Assembly (NCBI GenBank): GCA_009377525.1
Contig: WHTW01000072.1
Location: 1 to 36,886 of the forward strand
Direction of reading: 5' to 3'
Source of the DNA: Rhodospirillales bacterium
GTDB lineage: Bacteria; Pseudomonadota; Alphaproteobacteria; Reyranellales; Reyranellaceae
DNA: 36,886 nt
How positions within the stretch are numbered: position 1 is the first letter of the stretch; every line of letters starts with the position of its first letter. Shown here piece by piece: positions 22,121 to 34,810 of this stretch. The position numbers and the translations under genes were made by a program. A model generated the notes under the pieces. It had not been told where the DNA came from and did no database searches. It was given only the letters and a program-made list of their open reading frames with translations.

Positions 22121-22846
22121 ATGTCAGACAAAGTTCGAGCCGAACTGGCACCCACCGGCGTCCTGCATGCCGGCATCAATCTCTCCAATTTCCTGCTGGT
22201 CACCGGCCGCACCGCGGACGGCGATCCGGTCGGCGTGGCGCCCGACGTCGCCAAAGCCATCGCCGATTCGCTCGGCGTGCCCGTCAAGTACGTGACCTTC
22301 AAGTCGCCCGGCGAGCTCGCCGACCAGGCCGGCAAAGGCGTGTGGGACATCGGCCTGATCGGCGCCGAGCCGCAGCGCGCGGCGGTGATGACCTTCAGCG
22401 CCGCCTATGTCGAGATCGAGGCGACCTACATGGTGCCGACCGGCTCGCCGCTGAAGTCGATCGCCGATGTCGACAAGAAGGGCGTGCGCATCGCCGTCTC
22501 GGCGCGCTCGGCCTACGGGCTGTGGCTGGAGAACAACATCAAGAACGCGACGCTGGTGCCGGTGAGCGGCCTCGAAGGCGCGTTCAACAAGTTCATGGAA
22601 GAGAGGTTCGACGCCCTGGCCGGCTTGCGGCCGGGCCTCCTGAAGGACCTCGAGAAGCATCCCGAGCTGAAGATCCTCGACGGCAAGTTCACCGCCGTGC
22701 AGCAGGCCGTCGGCTGCAACAAGCCCGCCGCCGAGGGCGCGCGCTACATCGCGCAGTTTGTCGAGAACGCCAAGAAGTCGGGCCTAGTGGCGGGCCTGAT
22801 CGAGAAGCACAAGGTCAAGGGCCTGTCAGTCGCGCCGCTGGCCTAG
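22121..22846 (+). CDS. Solute-binding-protein family 3 protein lacking a signal peptide
   Basis: This 241-residue protein has the SBP_bac_3 fold: GVLHAGINLSNFLLVTGRTADGDPVGVAPDVAKAIADSLGVPVKYVTF, DIGLIGAEPQRAAVMTFSAAYVEIEATYMVP, and the hinge region SIADVDKKGVRIAVSARSAYGLWLE. The fold begins about 12 residues after the ATG and no hydrophobic leader exists, so it is probably cytoplasmic rather than a transporter subunit. No permease genes lie nearby. It may sense or bind a small ligand, or be an enzyme-like relative such as a cyclohexadienyl-dehydratase-type protein. Confidence 0.85.
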   Translation: MSDKVRAELAPTGVLHAGINLSNFLLVTGRTADGDPVGVAPDVAKAIADSLGVPVKYVTFKSPGELADQAGKGVWDIGLIGAEPQRAAVMTFSAAYVEIEATYMVPTGSPLKSIADVDKKGVRIAVSARSAYGLWLENNIKNATLVPVSGLEGAFNKFMEERFDALAGLRPGLLKDLEKHPELKILDGKFTAVQQAVGCNKPAAEGARYIAQFVENAKKSGLVAGLIEKHKVKGLSVAPLA

Positions 22847-22873
22847 AGCTATGCGCTGGCCGCGCATAAGCTC
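22843..22873 (+). terminator. Hairpin at the stop codon of the SBP gene
   Basis: GAGCTATGCGC (22846-22856) pairs with GCGCATAAGCTC (22862-22873), 11 bp with one bulged A and a 5-nt loop. It begins with CTAGAGC, like the dispersed repeats further right, and supplies the TAG stop. No T-tract follows, so termination is uncertain. Confidence 0.45.
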
Positions 22874-22899
22874 GGTCGCTGATCGCCGGGAAGACTGCC

Positions 22900-23355
22900 A
22901 TGCCCAAGATCGACATTGCCGTCGTGCCGAAACGCAAAGGCTCCGGCTATCCGCCGCCGTTCGATGCACCCTTTGCTGAGCGCGTGCGGCAGCGCCTGGG
23001 CAACGCGGGTGGGCTCGCTGATTTCGGCGTCAATCTCATGCGCCTGCCACCGGGTAATTGGTCGAGCCAACGCCACTGGCATTCGGCCGAAGATGAATTC
23101 GTCTACGTGCTCGAAGGCGAGCTGACGCTGATCGAAGATGGCGGCGAGACGGTGCTGCGCGCCGGCGAGTGTGCGGCGTTTCCGAAAGGCTCCGGCAACG
23201 GCCACCACCTGATCAACAAATCGGACGCGGTGGCGGTCTATCTCGAAATCGGTGCGCGCTCGCCCGCCGATGTCACCATCTGCTCCGACATCGATATGAT
23301 GAGCTCCAACGCCGACGGCCGTTTCGTGCACAAGGACGGCACGCCCTATCCCTGA
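22900..23355 (+). CDS. Cupin-domain protein
   Basis: This 151-residue single-domain cupin has motif 1 HWHSAEDEFVYVLEGELTLIEDGGE (the usual G-x5-H-x-H-x3,4-E-x6-G pattern) and motif 2 GECAAFPKGSGNGHHLINKS. The N-terminal extension begins MPKIDIAVVPKRKG. It lies 53 bp after the SBP gene in the same direction. Such proteins range from sugar isomerases to small-molecule binders; the position beside the enolase-superfamily enzyme suggests carbohydrate metabolism, but this is weak. Confidence 0.9.
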   Translation: MPKIDIAVVPKRKGSGYPPPFDAPFAERVRQRLGNAGGLADFGVNLMRLPPGNWSSQRHWHSAEDEFVYVLEGELTLIEDGGETVLRAGECAAFPKGSGNGHHLINKSDAVAVYLEIGARSPADVTICSDIDMMSSNADGRFVHKDGTPYP

Positions 23356-23598
23356 GCCCAGCTCCGACTGTGGCTCCTCACGGCTTGACAGGTTTGGAGC
23401 TGAACCACGCGAGATCGCGGACCGGCGACGGCGACCAATGACAGCACTGCCGGCACTTGGGCTGGCGCACACAGGCCATGGTATGACGGCGGCGGTGGCC
23501 CCCCAGGGGTGGCGCCTCCTGGAGCGCCAAAAGTCGCAATAAAAGAACCCGGCCTCGCTGGCGGGCACCCTGCGACTGGCCGATATGAACTATGGTTA

Positions 23599-23627
23599 TT
23601 GACAAGCACGGCGGTTTTAGGTAGAGT
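23599..23627 (+). promoter_or_regulatory. Sigma70-like promoter in a non-coding stretch
   Basis: A perfect TTGACA (23599-23604), a 17-bp spacer and TAGAGT (23622-23627) point right, with no convincing gene directly downstream. Confidence 0.45.
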
Positions 23628-23629
23628 CC

Positions 23630-23860
23630 AGCGTCTGTCGCTCTATGCATCGTCCATCCGATCCACAACAGCCGGCCGGCGGGCCCGTTCGGCAAGGCCG
23701 CGGTGTGCGAGGTCGATGGCGACAATGCCGAAGCAAACTCTCGCGGGCGAAAATGGCCATCGGAACTATCCGAAGCGCCGGCAGGGCCAAAAAAGGCCCA
23801 AAGATCGCGGCTTTTTGCGGGTCGAATTCGGATAGGGCGAAACTATCCGAATTCATCCGA
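23630..23860 (+). ncRNA. Possible small RNA
   Basis: Downstream of the promoter at 23599 there is no credible coding sequence for ~390 bp. The stretch contains a hairpin GGGCC-A6-GGCCC (23784-23799), a 12-bp hairpin GAATTCGGATAG/CTATCCGAATTC (23824-23854), and an 11-bp direct repeat AACTATCCGAA at 23764 and 23841. Ends are guesses. It could equally be decayed intergenic DNA. The remainder of the gap 23356-24015 shows nothing else apart from the dispersed repeat at its right end. Confidence 0.25.
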
Positions 23861-23921
23861 ATGCTCGGCCCACCGTCCAGCGGTCCGCAAACCAACCGAT
23901 CAAAACCTTTGTGACGAGGGG

Positions 23922-24019
23922 CTAGAGCGATTTCCGATCTGATTGAATCTCTCGCGGGTGTTGGCTGTTTCAAGGGGCAATCCACTCGACTGATTCCAGC
24001 CGAGCGGACTGTGCTCTAG
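23922..24019. repeat. Dispersed two-hairpin repeat, degenerate copy 1
   Basis: It starts CTAGAGCGATTTCCG and ends CTGATTCCAGCCGAGCGG...GTGCTCTAG, matching the ends and the second hairpin of the copies at 30787 and 34811, but the internal arms have decayed. Its right end provides the rpiB stop codon. Confidence 0.65.
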
Positions 24020-24462
24020 CGTCCCGCATCCATGTCGGCGAGCTTGGCGACGCGACGTCGGAATTCCTCAGTGGTCGAGAATTTTGCGTTGAGGTAAGCC
24101 GCGACCAGATCCTTGGCGAGCCACGGGCCGACGATCTGTGCGCCGATGCACATGACGTTGACGTCGTCATGCTCGACGCACTGATGCGCCGAATGCACGT
24201 CGTGGCAGACCGCAGCGCGGATGCCCTTCATCTTGTTGGCGCCGATCGACGCGCCGACGCCGGTGCCGCACACCATCAGACCGCGCTCGGCGCGGCCGGA
24301 GGTGATGGCAGCCGCGACCTTGCGGGCAATATCGGGAAAGTCGACCGGATGGGGATCGTAGGAGCCAACATCCTCGATCTCGTGGCCGAGGTCCTTCAGG
24401 AAGGCGAGCAGCTCGGCCTTCATGGGGAAGCCTGCATGGTCCGATCCGACGACGATTTTCAT
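24016..24462 (-). CDS. rpiB: Ribose-5-phosphate isomerase B
   Basis: This 148-residue RpiB/LacAB-family protein starts MKIVVGSDHAGFPMK and continues LKDLGHEIEDVGSYDPHPVDFPDIARKVA, GLMVCGTGVGASIGANKMKGIRAAVCHDVHSAHQCVEHDDVNVMCIGA and FSTTEEFRRRVAKL. The active-site Cys (VCGTGVG) and the His of CHD are present. It interconverts ribose-5-phosphate and ribulose-5-phosphate, or related sugar phosphates. I chose the ATG at 24462 because it is the family start. The TAG stop lies in the terminal CTAG of a dispersed repeat, so the last codons may be repeat-derived. Confidence 0.95.
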   Translation of the reverse strand: MKIVVGSDHAGFPMKAELLAFLKDLGHEIEDVGSYDPHPVDFPDIARKVAAAITSGRAERGLMVCGTGVGASIGANKMKGIRAAVCHDVHSAHQCVEHDDVNVMCIGAQIVGPWLAKDLVAAYLNAKFSTTEEFRRRVAKLADMDAGR

Positions 24463-24800
24463 AGGTCGCTCGCTTTTGGCTACGAACAGGGTTTTCGTGG
24501 TGCAGCGTCGCCAATCTTGCAGTGAAGGCGCGCAAGCCGACAGTGCCACTTACATTCGTAATCCTCGGTTGCACCGACATCTTGATGTTCTTGGTTCGTT
24601 CAAGAACGCCCGTCTTCGCGGCTTGCCGAGACCCTTAAATTGTCACCGTAAGGACGCAACTTTCCAGAGAAGGCAACGTTGCTTGGCATTGCGGGGAGAC
24701 TAGTGCGCGTGGGGGCCCGTTGCCATCGGAAACCCAAAATACCGGCTCATGAGCCTCGCTGGTGCCGTGACTGAACAATTCCAGGCAGGGTGAGTGTCCC
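24463..24800. other. 338-bp gap between rpiB and the hybrid kinase
   Basis: No gene is seen. It must hold the divergent promoters. The one structured element is a 7-bp inverted repeat GTTCTTG/CAAGAAC at 24587-24607 with a 7-nt loop. I could not identify a clear -35/-10 pair. Confidence 0.5.
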
Positions 24801-28886
<4,086 letters not shown>

Positions 28887-28888
28887 CC

Positions 28889-30790
28889 ATGGCCGACGCA
28901 TTGCGCCCGGTGGTCAGGGACCTCGACAAGGTCAATATCCTGCTGATCGACGATCAGCCGGCGAAGCTTCTGAGCTACGAGGTCATCCTCGCCGAGCTGG
29001 GCGAGAACCTGATCAAGGCAACCTCGCCGCAAGAGGCGCTGGGCCTCCTGCTCAAGACCGACAATGTCGCCGTCGTGCTGATCGACGTGGTGATGCCCGG
29101 CATCGACGGCTTCCAGCTCGCCGCCATGATCCGCGAGCATCCGCGCTTCTCCGATCTCGCCATCATCTTCGTCTCGGCCATCCAGGTCGGCGAGACCGAC
29201 CATCTGCGCGGCTACGAGATCGGCGCCGTCGACTATGTCTCGGTGCCGGTTGTGCCCAAGGTGCTGCGCGCCAAGGTCCGGGTGTTCGTCGATCTCTACC
29301 GCAAGACCCGCCAGCTCGAGGCACTGAACGCCGAGCTCGAGGAGCGGGTGGCGGCGCGCACCGCCGAGCTCGAGGCGCAGACCGAGCGCTTGCGCCAGAG
29401 CGAGGAGCGCCGCTCGATCGCGCTCTCGGCCGGCGACATGGGCTCGTGGGAGGTCGATGTCGCGAGCGGCCGCATCGAATGGGATGACGGCCCCTACCGC
29501 ATCTTTGACGTCGATCCCGCGACCTTCCAGCCGACCGTCGAGCGCATCGAGGCGATGATCCATCCCGACGATCGCGCCAAGAACTCGCTCACCGCCATCC
29601 TCGACGACGGCCTGTCGCGCTTCCAGGTCGAGTTCCGCATCGTGCGGCCGAGCGGCGAGGTGCGCTGGTGCTACGGCGCCGGCATCATCTCGCGTGATGC
29701 CCAGGGCAAGCCGGTGCGCATGAACGGCGTCACCGTCGACATCACCGAGCGCAAGCGCACCGAGGAGCGCCAGGTGCTGCTGGCGCGCGAGGTCGACCAT
29801 CGCGCCAAGAACACGCTGGCGGTGGTGCTGTCGGTGCTGCGGCTGACGCGCGCCACCACCACCCAGGAGTTCGTCACCGCCGTCGAGGGCCGCGTGCATG
29901 CGCTGGCCGCCACGCACAACCTTCTTTCCTCGACCCGCTGGGAGGGTGCTGATCTGCGCAAGATCGTCGAGGAGGAGATGGCGCCCTATCACGCCACGCA
30001 TCGCCAGCGCGTGATCACCGAGGGACCAGCCGTGGTGCTGCTGCCGGCGACTGCCCAGGCCGTGGCGCTGGCGCTGCACGAGCTTGCCACCAACGCCGCC
30101 AAGTACGGTGCGCTGTCGACCGACACCGGCACCTTGCACGTGAGCTGGCAGCCCGGCGCCGATGCGCTGATGCTCGACTGGGTCGAGACCGGCGGTCCGC
30201 CGACGGCCGAGCCGGCGCGGCTCGGTTTCGGCCTCACCATCGTGCGCTCCAGCATCGAGGCGCAGTTCCGTGGCGGCGTCAGCTACGACTGGCGGCCCGA
30301 GGGCCTGCGTTGCCGGCTTTCCATCCCGGCCGCCCAGATCGCCGCCGCCCCGACGCCCGAGGAAGCGCCGGCTGAGGCGCCGTCCGGCAATCAGGCGCGC
30401 CGCAGCCTCGCCGGCATGCGCCTGATGGTGGTCGAGGACGAGCTTCTGGTCAGCATGCTGCTGCAGGACATCCTGACCGATCTCGGCGCGGAGGTGGCGG
30501 GCCCCTACGGCCGGCTGGCCGACGGCCTTGCCGCCGCCAAGGTCGAGCGCTTCGACGGCGCCATCCTCGATCTCAACCTTGCCGGACAGCAGGCCGAGCC
30601 GCTGGCCGATCTCCTGTTGGCCCGCGGCGTGCCGTTCGTGTTCATCACCGGCTATCAGCGCGACAGCATCGACCGGCGCTACGCCAACGTGCCGGTGCTG
30701 CCCAAGCCGATCGATGCCGCCGCACTCGAAGGCGTGCTGCTGACGCTGTTGGGCGGCGAATCGATGATGCGCGCGGCCGAGGGCGGCTAG
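28889..30790 (+). CDS. Response-regulator/PAS/HWE histidine kinase with C-terminal receiver
   Basis: This is a 633-residue protein. An N-terminal receiver at ~12-130 (ILLIDDQPAKLLSYE, LIDVVMPGIDGFQ) is followed by a coiled coil (~140-180) and a PAS/PAC fold (~190-300, ending VDITERKR). The HWE-type dimerisation site has His ~304 in EVDHRAKNTLAVVLSVLRLTR. The ATPase has ALHELATNAAKYGALS and DWVETGGPP, and a C-terminal receiver (~510-625) has LMVVEDELLVSMLL. HWE kinases are typical of alphaproteobacteria. It starts 2 bp after the preceding hybrid kinase, so the two act together, probably as a phosphorelay. Its TAG stop is inside the start of a dispersed repeat. Confidence 0.93.
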   Translation: MADALRPVVRDLDKVNILLIDDQPAKLLSYEVILAELGENLIKATSPQEALGLLLKTDNVAVVLIDVVMPGIDGFQLAAMIREHPRFSDLAIIFVSAIQVGETDHLRGYEIGAVDYVSVPVVPKVLRAKVRVFVDLYRKTRQLEALNAELEERVAARTAELEAQTERLRQSEERRSIALSAGDMGSWEVDVASGRIEWDDGPYRIFDVDPATFQPTVERIEAMIHPDDRAKNSLTAILDDGLSRFQVEFRIVRPSGEVRWCYGAGIISRDAQGKPVRMNGVTVDITERKRTEERQVLLAREVDHRAKNTLAVVLSVLRLTRATTTQEFVTAVEGRVHALAATHNLLSSTRWEGADLRKIVEEEMAPYHATHRQRVITEGPAVVLLPATAQAVALALHELATNAAKYGALSTDTGTLHVSWQPGADALMLDWVETGGPPTAEPARLGFGLTIVRSSIEAQFRGGVSYDWRPEGLRCRLSIPAAQIAAAPTPEEAPAEAPSGNQARRSLAGMRLMVVEDELLVSMLLQDILTDLGAEVAGPYGRLADGLAAAKVERFDGAILDLNLAGQQAEPLADLLLARGVPFVFITGYQRDSIDRRYANVPVLPKPIDAAALEGVLLTLLGGESMMRAAEGG

Positions 30791-30912
30791 AGCGGTTTCC
30801 GTTTAGATGGAACCGCGCGCGGTTCCATCTAAACGGAAACGCGCGCAACGGTGATCGTTGTTGCACAGGGCACATTCCGTCCGGCTGAATCAGCCGGACG
30901 GAATGTGCTCTA
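30787..30912. repeat. Dispersed two-hairpin repeat, copy 2
   Basis: This 126-bp element runs from CTAGAGCGG to GTGCTCTA. It has a perfect 46-bp palindrome at 30795-30840 and a second hairpin at 30871-30907 (18-bp arms CACATTCCGTCCGGCTGA / TCAGCCGGACGGAATGTG, one-base loop). It could act as a bidirectional transcription barrier. Confidence 0.85.
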
Positions 30913-30930
30913 AGCCTGTTACACTGAGGC

Positions 30931-31854
30931 ATGATCGCCCTCAGCGAGAACTTCCGCGCGCTGTTCTATGCGCCGTTCTATGCCGCGTTTGCGACCGGCG
31001 CGTTCCGCGATGCCGGCGTCGAGGTGGCGTTGCGGCCGTCACCCGATCCCGCCGCCGCCGCCCGCGCCTTGCGATCGGGCGAGATCGACGTGATGTGGGG
31101 CGGCCCCTTGCGCGTCATGATCGTGCATGACAGCGAGCCCGACGCCGATCTCGTGTGCTTCGCCGACGTGGTCGCGCGCGATCCCTTCTTCGTGATCGGC
31201 GCCAGGCCGCGGCCCGACTTCCGCCTGGCCGATCTCGCCAAGGCCAGGTTCGCCTCGGTGTCCGAAGTGCCGACGCCGTGGATCTGCCTCGCCGACGACC
31301 TGCGCCGCGCCGGTGTCGATCTCGACCGCCTCGACCGCATCTCGGGACCGTCGATGGCGGAGAATGCCGCGGCGATCCGCGCCGGCACGCTGGCAGCAGC
31401 ACAGCTCTTCCAGCCTTATGCCGAGGAGCTGATCGCCTCGGGCGCGGGCCACCTCTGGTACGCCGCCGCCACGCGCGGCCTCACCGCCTACACCACGCTG
31501 GTGACGCGCCGCGCCACCCTCGAGCACCGCGCTGACGATCTTTTGAAGATGACCAAGGGCCTGCACCGCACGCTCGGCTGGTTCGCCGCCACGCCGGCCG
31601 TCGAGATCGCCCGCACGCTGAAAAGCTATTTCCCCGATGTCACCGAGCCGATCTTCACCGCCGCCATCGAGCGCTATCGCAAGCTCGGCCTGTGGGGTCC
31701 CGACCCGCTGATCCGCCCCGAAGGCTACGACCGACTGCACGCCGCCATGCGCGCCTTCGGCACGCTCAAACGCGACATCCCCTACGAGCTTTGCGTCGAT
31801 ACCAGCCTGGCCGAACGCGCGAGGTCAAACCCCCATGCTCCTCTCCTCCGCTAG
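30931..31854 (+). CDS. NMT1/ABC-type substrate-binding protein without signal peptide
   Basis: This 307-residue protein of the NMT1/THI5-like periplasmic-binding fold begins directly with the first strand, MIALSENFRALFYAPFYAAFATGAFRDAGVEVALRPSPDP. It continues LRSGEIDVMWGGPLRVMIVHD, FFVIGARPRPDFRLADLAKARFAS, MAENAAAIRAGTLAAAQLFQPYAEELI and GLTAYTTLVTRRATLEHRADDL. There is no export signal. No permease or ATPase is adjacent. It starts 18 bp after a dispersed repeat, so its promoter must be very short, lie in the repeat, or come from further upstream. Confidence 0.85.
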   Translation: MIALSENFRALFYAPFYAAFATGAFRDAGVEVALRPSPDPAAAARALRSGEIDVMWGGPLRVMIVHDSEPDADLVCFADVVARDPFFVIGARPRPDFRLADLAKARFASVSEVPTPWICLADDLRRAGVDLDRLDRISGPSMAENAAAIRAGTLAAAQLFQPYAEELIASGAGHLWYAAATRGLTAYTTLVTRRATLEHRADDLLKMTKGLHRTLGWFAATPAVEIARTLKSYFPDVTEPIFTAAIERYRKLGLWGPDPLIRPEGYDRLHAAMRAFGTLKRDIPYELCVDTSLAERARSNPHAPLLR

Positions 31855-31884
31855 GCCCCCGCTAGGGCGAGAGGAATACGAAGC

Positions 31885-33192
31885 TCACGGCTTGATCGTC
31901 ACGCAGCCAGGATCGATCGCCTCGTTGGCGATCGCCACGAAGCGTTCCAGCGGACAAGCCTTTTCATGCAGGTCGCCCGCGCAGGCGGGCAGGTCGACGG
32001 CCACCATGCCGGGCGGGTGCTCGAAATCGAGCACCTGCGCCTTGCGCATCTGGTCGAGCGTCTGCGCGTAGAAGGCAATCCGCACATAGCGCCGCCCGGT
32101 GCGCGGCTCGCGCAGCAATTCGAAGGCGAGCGCACCGCCGGGCGACGCCTCGTTCGGCTGGAAGCCCGGGATCTGCCATCCGACATTGAGCAGGCGCGCC
32201 ACGTTGGCGAGGTTGGTGTCGTGGCCGACCAGCAGGCCGAGCCGCAGCGGCTCGGCGAGCGCCTGCAGGCCTGGGAACTTGTGGCCGTTCTGCAGGCTCG
32301 CGACGATCTGCGCCATCAGGTTGGAGCCACGCTGGCGGGCGATCGGCAGCGTCTTCTGCGCCAGGTCGAACTCGAGCCGGTGGATCTTGAGCAGGTCCTG
32401 CAGCTCGGCATCGCCTGACAGGCGCCCCCATGCCACCTGCGAGGACGGCATGGCTTGGGCACTTTCCAGCAGGAACGTTTCGGCCGCCGACGACCCGATG
32501 CCGATCGGCCCGGAGACGCTGATCCAGCCGCCCGGTCCGGTCTCGATCGCCGGCGGTTCCGACGGCAAGCCGCAATAGCGGCCGGGCGACGACTGGCCAG
32601 GCGGGCAAAGGACGGCCTGCATCGAATTGAGCTGAGGGGCGTATTCACGCAGCACCGAATCGAAGTTGCCACCGATGCGGGCCAGCACGGCGGCGCGGTT
32701 GGCCGCGGCATCCATCGGGCAGGCCGGCGTCGGCTGCGGATGGAACAGGGGATCGGGGACGGTGAAATCGTCCTGGTTGCGCAGCAGCGGGTTGGCGCAT
32801 CCGGGATACATGCCGTTCAACAACGCGGCACCCGTGAGCCGTGTGCGCTGGTCGATGTCGGTCCACGCCGCGACCGTGTTGCGCGGCGGGCAGATCGACG
32901 CCTCCATCAGGCCACGCCCGCCGTAGAGCACGCGGTAGTAGCGGCCCATCAGGCGCATCAGCTCGGCGCCCCGCGGCGTCAGGAAGCCGGGCGGGACCGG
33001 CCACACCGGCCATGGCGTGGCGACATGCCTGTCCATTTCCTCGTTGGACTTGAGCGGCGAGCGCACGCCATGCCGCGACAGCAGGATCGCCCGCTCCATC
33101 TGCCAGCCCGGCGGGATCGGCAGGACCTGGGCCGCCGCGGGATCGCCCAGCAGCAGGCCAAATATGACGGCAACAAGAACGCGGATGCGCAT
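31885..33192 (-). CDS. Secreted histidine-type acid phosphatase (phytase/glucose-1-phosphatase-like)
   Basis: This 435-residue protein has a signal peptide (MRIRVLVAVIFGLLLGDPAAA). The branch-2 histidine phosphatase active site is ILLSRHGVRSP near residue 40 and the proton-donor motif is LLVGHDTNLANVARLL. LTPRGAELMRLMGRYYR and the late Cys residues (ACAGDLHEKACPLERF, PGCVTIKP) fit the AppA/Agp group. It probably releases phosphate from phosphorylated sugars or inositol phosphates in the periplasm. It converges with the NMT1-like gene (30-bp gap). Confidence 0.93.
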   Translation of the reverse strand: MRIRVLVAVIFGLLLGDPAAAQVLPIPPGWQMERAILLSRHGVRSPLKSNEEMDRHVATPWPVWPVPPGFLTPRGAELMRLMGRYYRVLYGGRGLMEASICPPRNTVAAWTDIDQRTRLTGAALLNGMYPGCANPLLRNQDDFTVPDPLFHPQPTPACPMDAAANRAAVLARIGGNFDSVLREYAPQLNSMQAVLCPPGQSSPGRYCGLPSEPPAIETGPGGWISVSGPIGIGSSAAETFLLESAQAMPSSQVAWGRLSGDAELQDLLKIHRLEFDLAQKTLPIARQRGSNLMAQIVASLQNGHKFPGLQALAEPLRLGLLVGHDTNLANVARLLNVGWQIPGFQPNEASPGGALAFELLREPRTGRRYVRIAFYAQTLDQMRKAQVLDFEHPPGMVAVDLPACAGDLHEKACPLERFVAIANEAIDPGCVTIKP

Positions 33193-33255
33193 AGTACTCC
33201 CCCAAGGGGACTATGCCGTCACCCGGTGCTGTCCGTCACGCGTCTCGTGAAGCGG

Positions 33256-33555
33256 CTATGTCGGATCGGTCTGGCGCCGGCTCTGGTGCGCCGATTCGGT
33301 CGACGTGCCGGTGACCGGGGGGCGGCCCCGGCCGTCGTCGCTGTCGGAGGGCGCCACGGGACGAACGGCGATCTGCAGCTCATGAGCGCCGATCAGGGCA
33401 TCGATCGCCCGCTGGCGTTGCTCCTCGTTGGGTACCGACCCGCGGGCAATCACCATGCCGTGCTCGACTTCCACGGCAAGGTTGCGGGCGTCCACCCCCA
33501 GCGTCGTCAGGCGGTCCAGAAGCTTCTCGCGGATGGTCTCGTCGCGATTGTTCAT
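33256..33555 (-). CDS. Small BON-like domain protein
   Basis: This 99-residue protein starts MNNRDETIREKLLDRLTTLGVDARNLAVEVEHGMVIARGSVPNEEQRQRAIDAL. It reads like a BON domain (short helix, then the 'V.V..G.V.L.G.V....' strand pattern) with a polar, disordered C-terminal tail (SDSDDGRGRPPVTGTSTES). GGAGG lies just upstream of the ATG. No signal peptide is present. It stands alone between the phosphatase and a divergent conserved gene. Confidence 0.75.
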   Translation of the reverse strand: MNNRDETIREKLLDRLTTLGVDARNLAVEVEHGMVIARGSVPNEEQRQRAIDALIGAHELQIAVRPVAPSDSDDGRGRPPVTGTSTESAHQSRRQTDPT

Positions 33556-33681
33556 CGGGTCCTCCGGTCGTTGCCCGATGATTCGAACGTCCAGAGACGG
33601 CGATTGTTGCGGCCCAACGGCAAGTTTGGCGGTCGGCAGTAGGCGTGGCTGACCCGTCGCCGCAATGTTACCTTCCACCCC

Positions 33682-34059
33682 ATGCCCGTCCATTGGACGA
33701 TTTCCCATCCCCAGCGGCTGGTCGTCGCCGTCGCCAAGGACCCGGTGACGGTAGCCGACATCGAGCAGTATTTCGCCGGGGTCACGGCCGACGGTGGCAT
33801 GGCCTATCGCAAGATCTTCGAGATCACCCAGACACCGCTGGCGATCTCCGAGGACAACCTCAAGGCGTTCGGCCAGCGCGTCATGTTCTACGCCCAGCAT
33901 GGCCAGATCGGACCGCTCGCCATCGTCGCGGCCTCCGACGAGAGCTATGCGCAGGCCCAGATCTTCGCCAATGCCGCGACCGTCAGCCGGCCGCTGCAGA
34001 TCTTCCGCGAGCTGCATGCCGCGCGCCAGTGGCTCGACGCGCAGGCGACGCCGTCCTAG
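33682..34059 (+). CDS. Conserved hypothetical protein (STAS/SpoIIAA-like size and fold pattern)
   Basis: This 125-residue soluble protein begins MPVHWTISHPQRLVVAVAKDPVTVADIEQYFAGVTADGGMAYRKIFEITQT and continues VMFYAQHGQIGPLAIVAASDESYAQAQIFANAA, RPLQIFRELHAARQWL. The alternating strand/helix pattern and the 'H..F.....A..WL' ending are those of small SpoIIAA-like/STAS-type proteins seen often in alphaproteobacteria. I do not assign a function. It is 10 bp before the membrane protein gene and probably cotranscribed. Confidence 0.75.
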   Translation: MPVHWTISHPQRLVVAVAKDPVTVADIEQYFAGVTADGGMAYRKIFEITQTPLAISEDNLKAFGQRVMFYAQHGQIGPLAIVAASDESYAQAQIFANAATVSRPLQIFRELHAARQWLDAQATPS

Positions 34060-34069
34060 GAAGATCACC

Positions 34070-34777
34070 GTGCTCGCCCTGCATGCGCCCACGCTGCATT
34101 TCATCACTGTCCTGGTCACCCTGGTGGCGGCCGGGGTGTCGCTGCTCACCTGGTACCATCATCGCGAAGGGCCCGGCCTGCGCGGCTGGGCGCTGGCCCT
34201 GCTGCTGGGCAGCGCCGGCACCTTCCTGTTCGGCCTGCGCGGGCCGGACGCCTCCTTTCGCTTCATCCTGATCGGCGACGCACTGTTCGTCGCGGGCTTC
34301 GCCGCCATGTGGCTGAGCATGCGTCGCTTCAATGACCCGGCGATGGGCGCCGAACTCGCCGGGATGATCGTCGCGGCCATATTGATCGTCTTCGTCGCCC
34401 TCTTCACGCTCGCCTGGCAGGTCGCCCCGGTGGCGCGTGCACAATCGATCGTCTTCTCGCTGTTCGTCTGCATCCTGGCATCGCTGGCGGCCTGGGAGAC
34501 ATGGCGCGGCCGCGAGCTCGACGGCCTGCGCAGCCGGCCGATCGCAGCCTTGGCACTCGCCGGCATCGCCGTCGCCCGGCTGGTGCGGGCGGCGATGGTG
34601 TCCGCCCAGGGCATGGGCATGATCGAACCGGAGGCTGGCGTCATCGCCCAGGGCTACGCCCTTTATTTCACCACGGTCTGCATCCTCGTGGTGACGTTCG
34701 GTCTGGTGCTGATGGCGCATGAGCGCTTCGAGCGGCAGTACGTCGTGTCGGCCGAGGCCGGTCGCGCCGCCGAATAG
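34070..34777 (+). CDS. Membrane protein with about six to seven transmembrane segments
   Basis: This 235-residue protein starts at GTG 34070 with AGGA six bases upstream. Hydrophobic segments include FITVLVTLVAAGVSLLTW, WALALLLGSAGTFLF, ILIGDALFVAGFAAMWL, MIVAAILIVFVALFTLAW, IVFSLFVCILASLAAW, ALALAGIAVARLVRA and LYFTTVCILVVTFGLVLM. The layout with a short cytoplasmic tail resembles the N-terminal sensor half of many diguanylate cyclases, but no GGDEF domain follows: the stop comes after AEAGRAAE. It may be a stand-alone sensor or a truncated protein. Confidence 0.75.
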   Translation: MLALHAPTLHFITVLVTLVAAGVSLLTWYHHREGPGLRGWALALLLGSAGTFLFGLRGPDASFRFILIGDALFVAGFAAMWLSMRRFNDPAMGAELAGMIVAAILIVFVALFTLAWQVAPVARAQSIVFSLFVCILASLAAWETWRGRELDGLRSRPIAALALAGIAVARLVRAAMVSAQGMGMIEPEAGVIAQGYALYFTTVCILVVTFGLVLMAHERFERQYVVSAEAGRAAE

Positions 34778-34810
34778 CGATCGGCGATTCGCCGCTGTAA
34801 CCGGCCAATG

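Noticed and set aside
23509..23835. A 108-residue open frame in the non-coding stretch
   Set aside because: It is basic and low in complexity with no ribosome site or recognisable domain, and a promoter and hairpins lie inside it.
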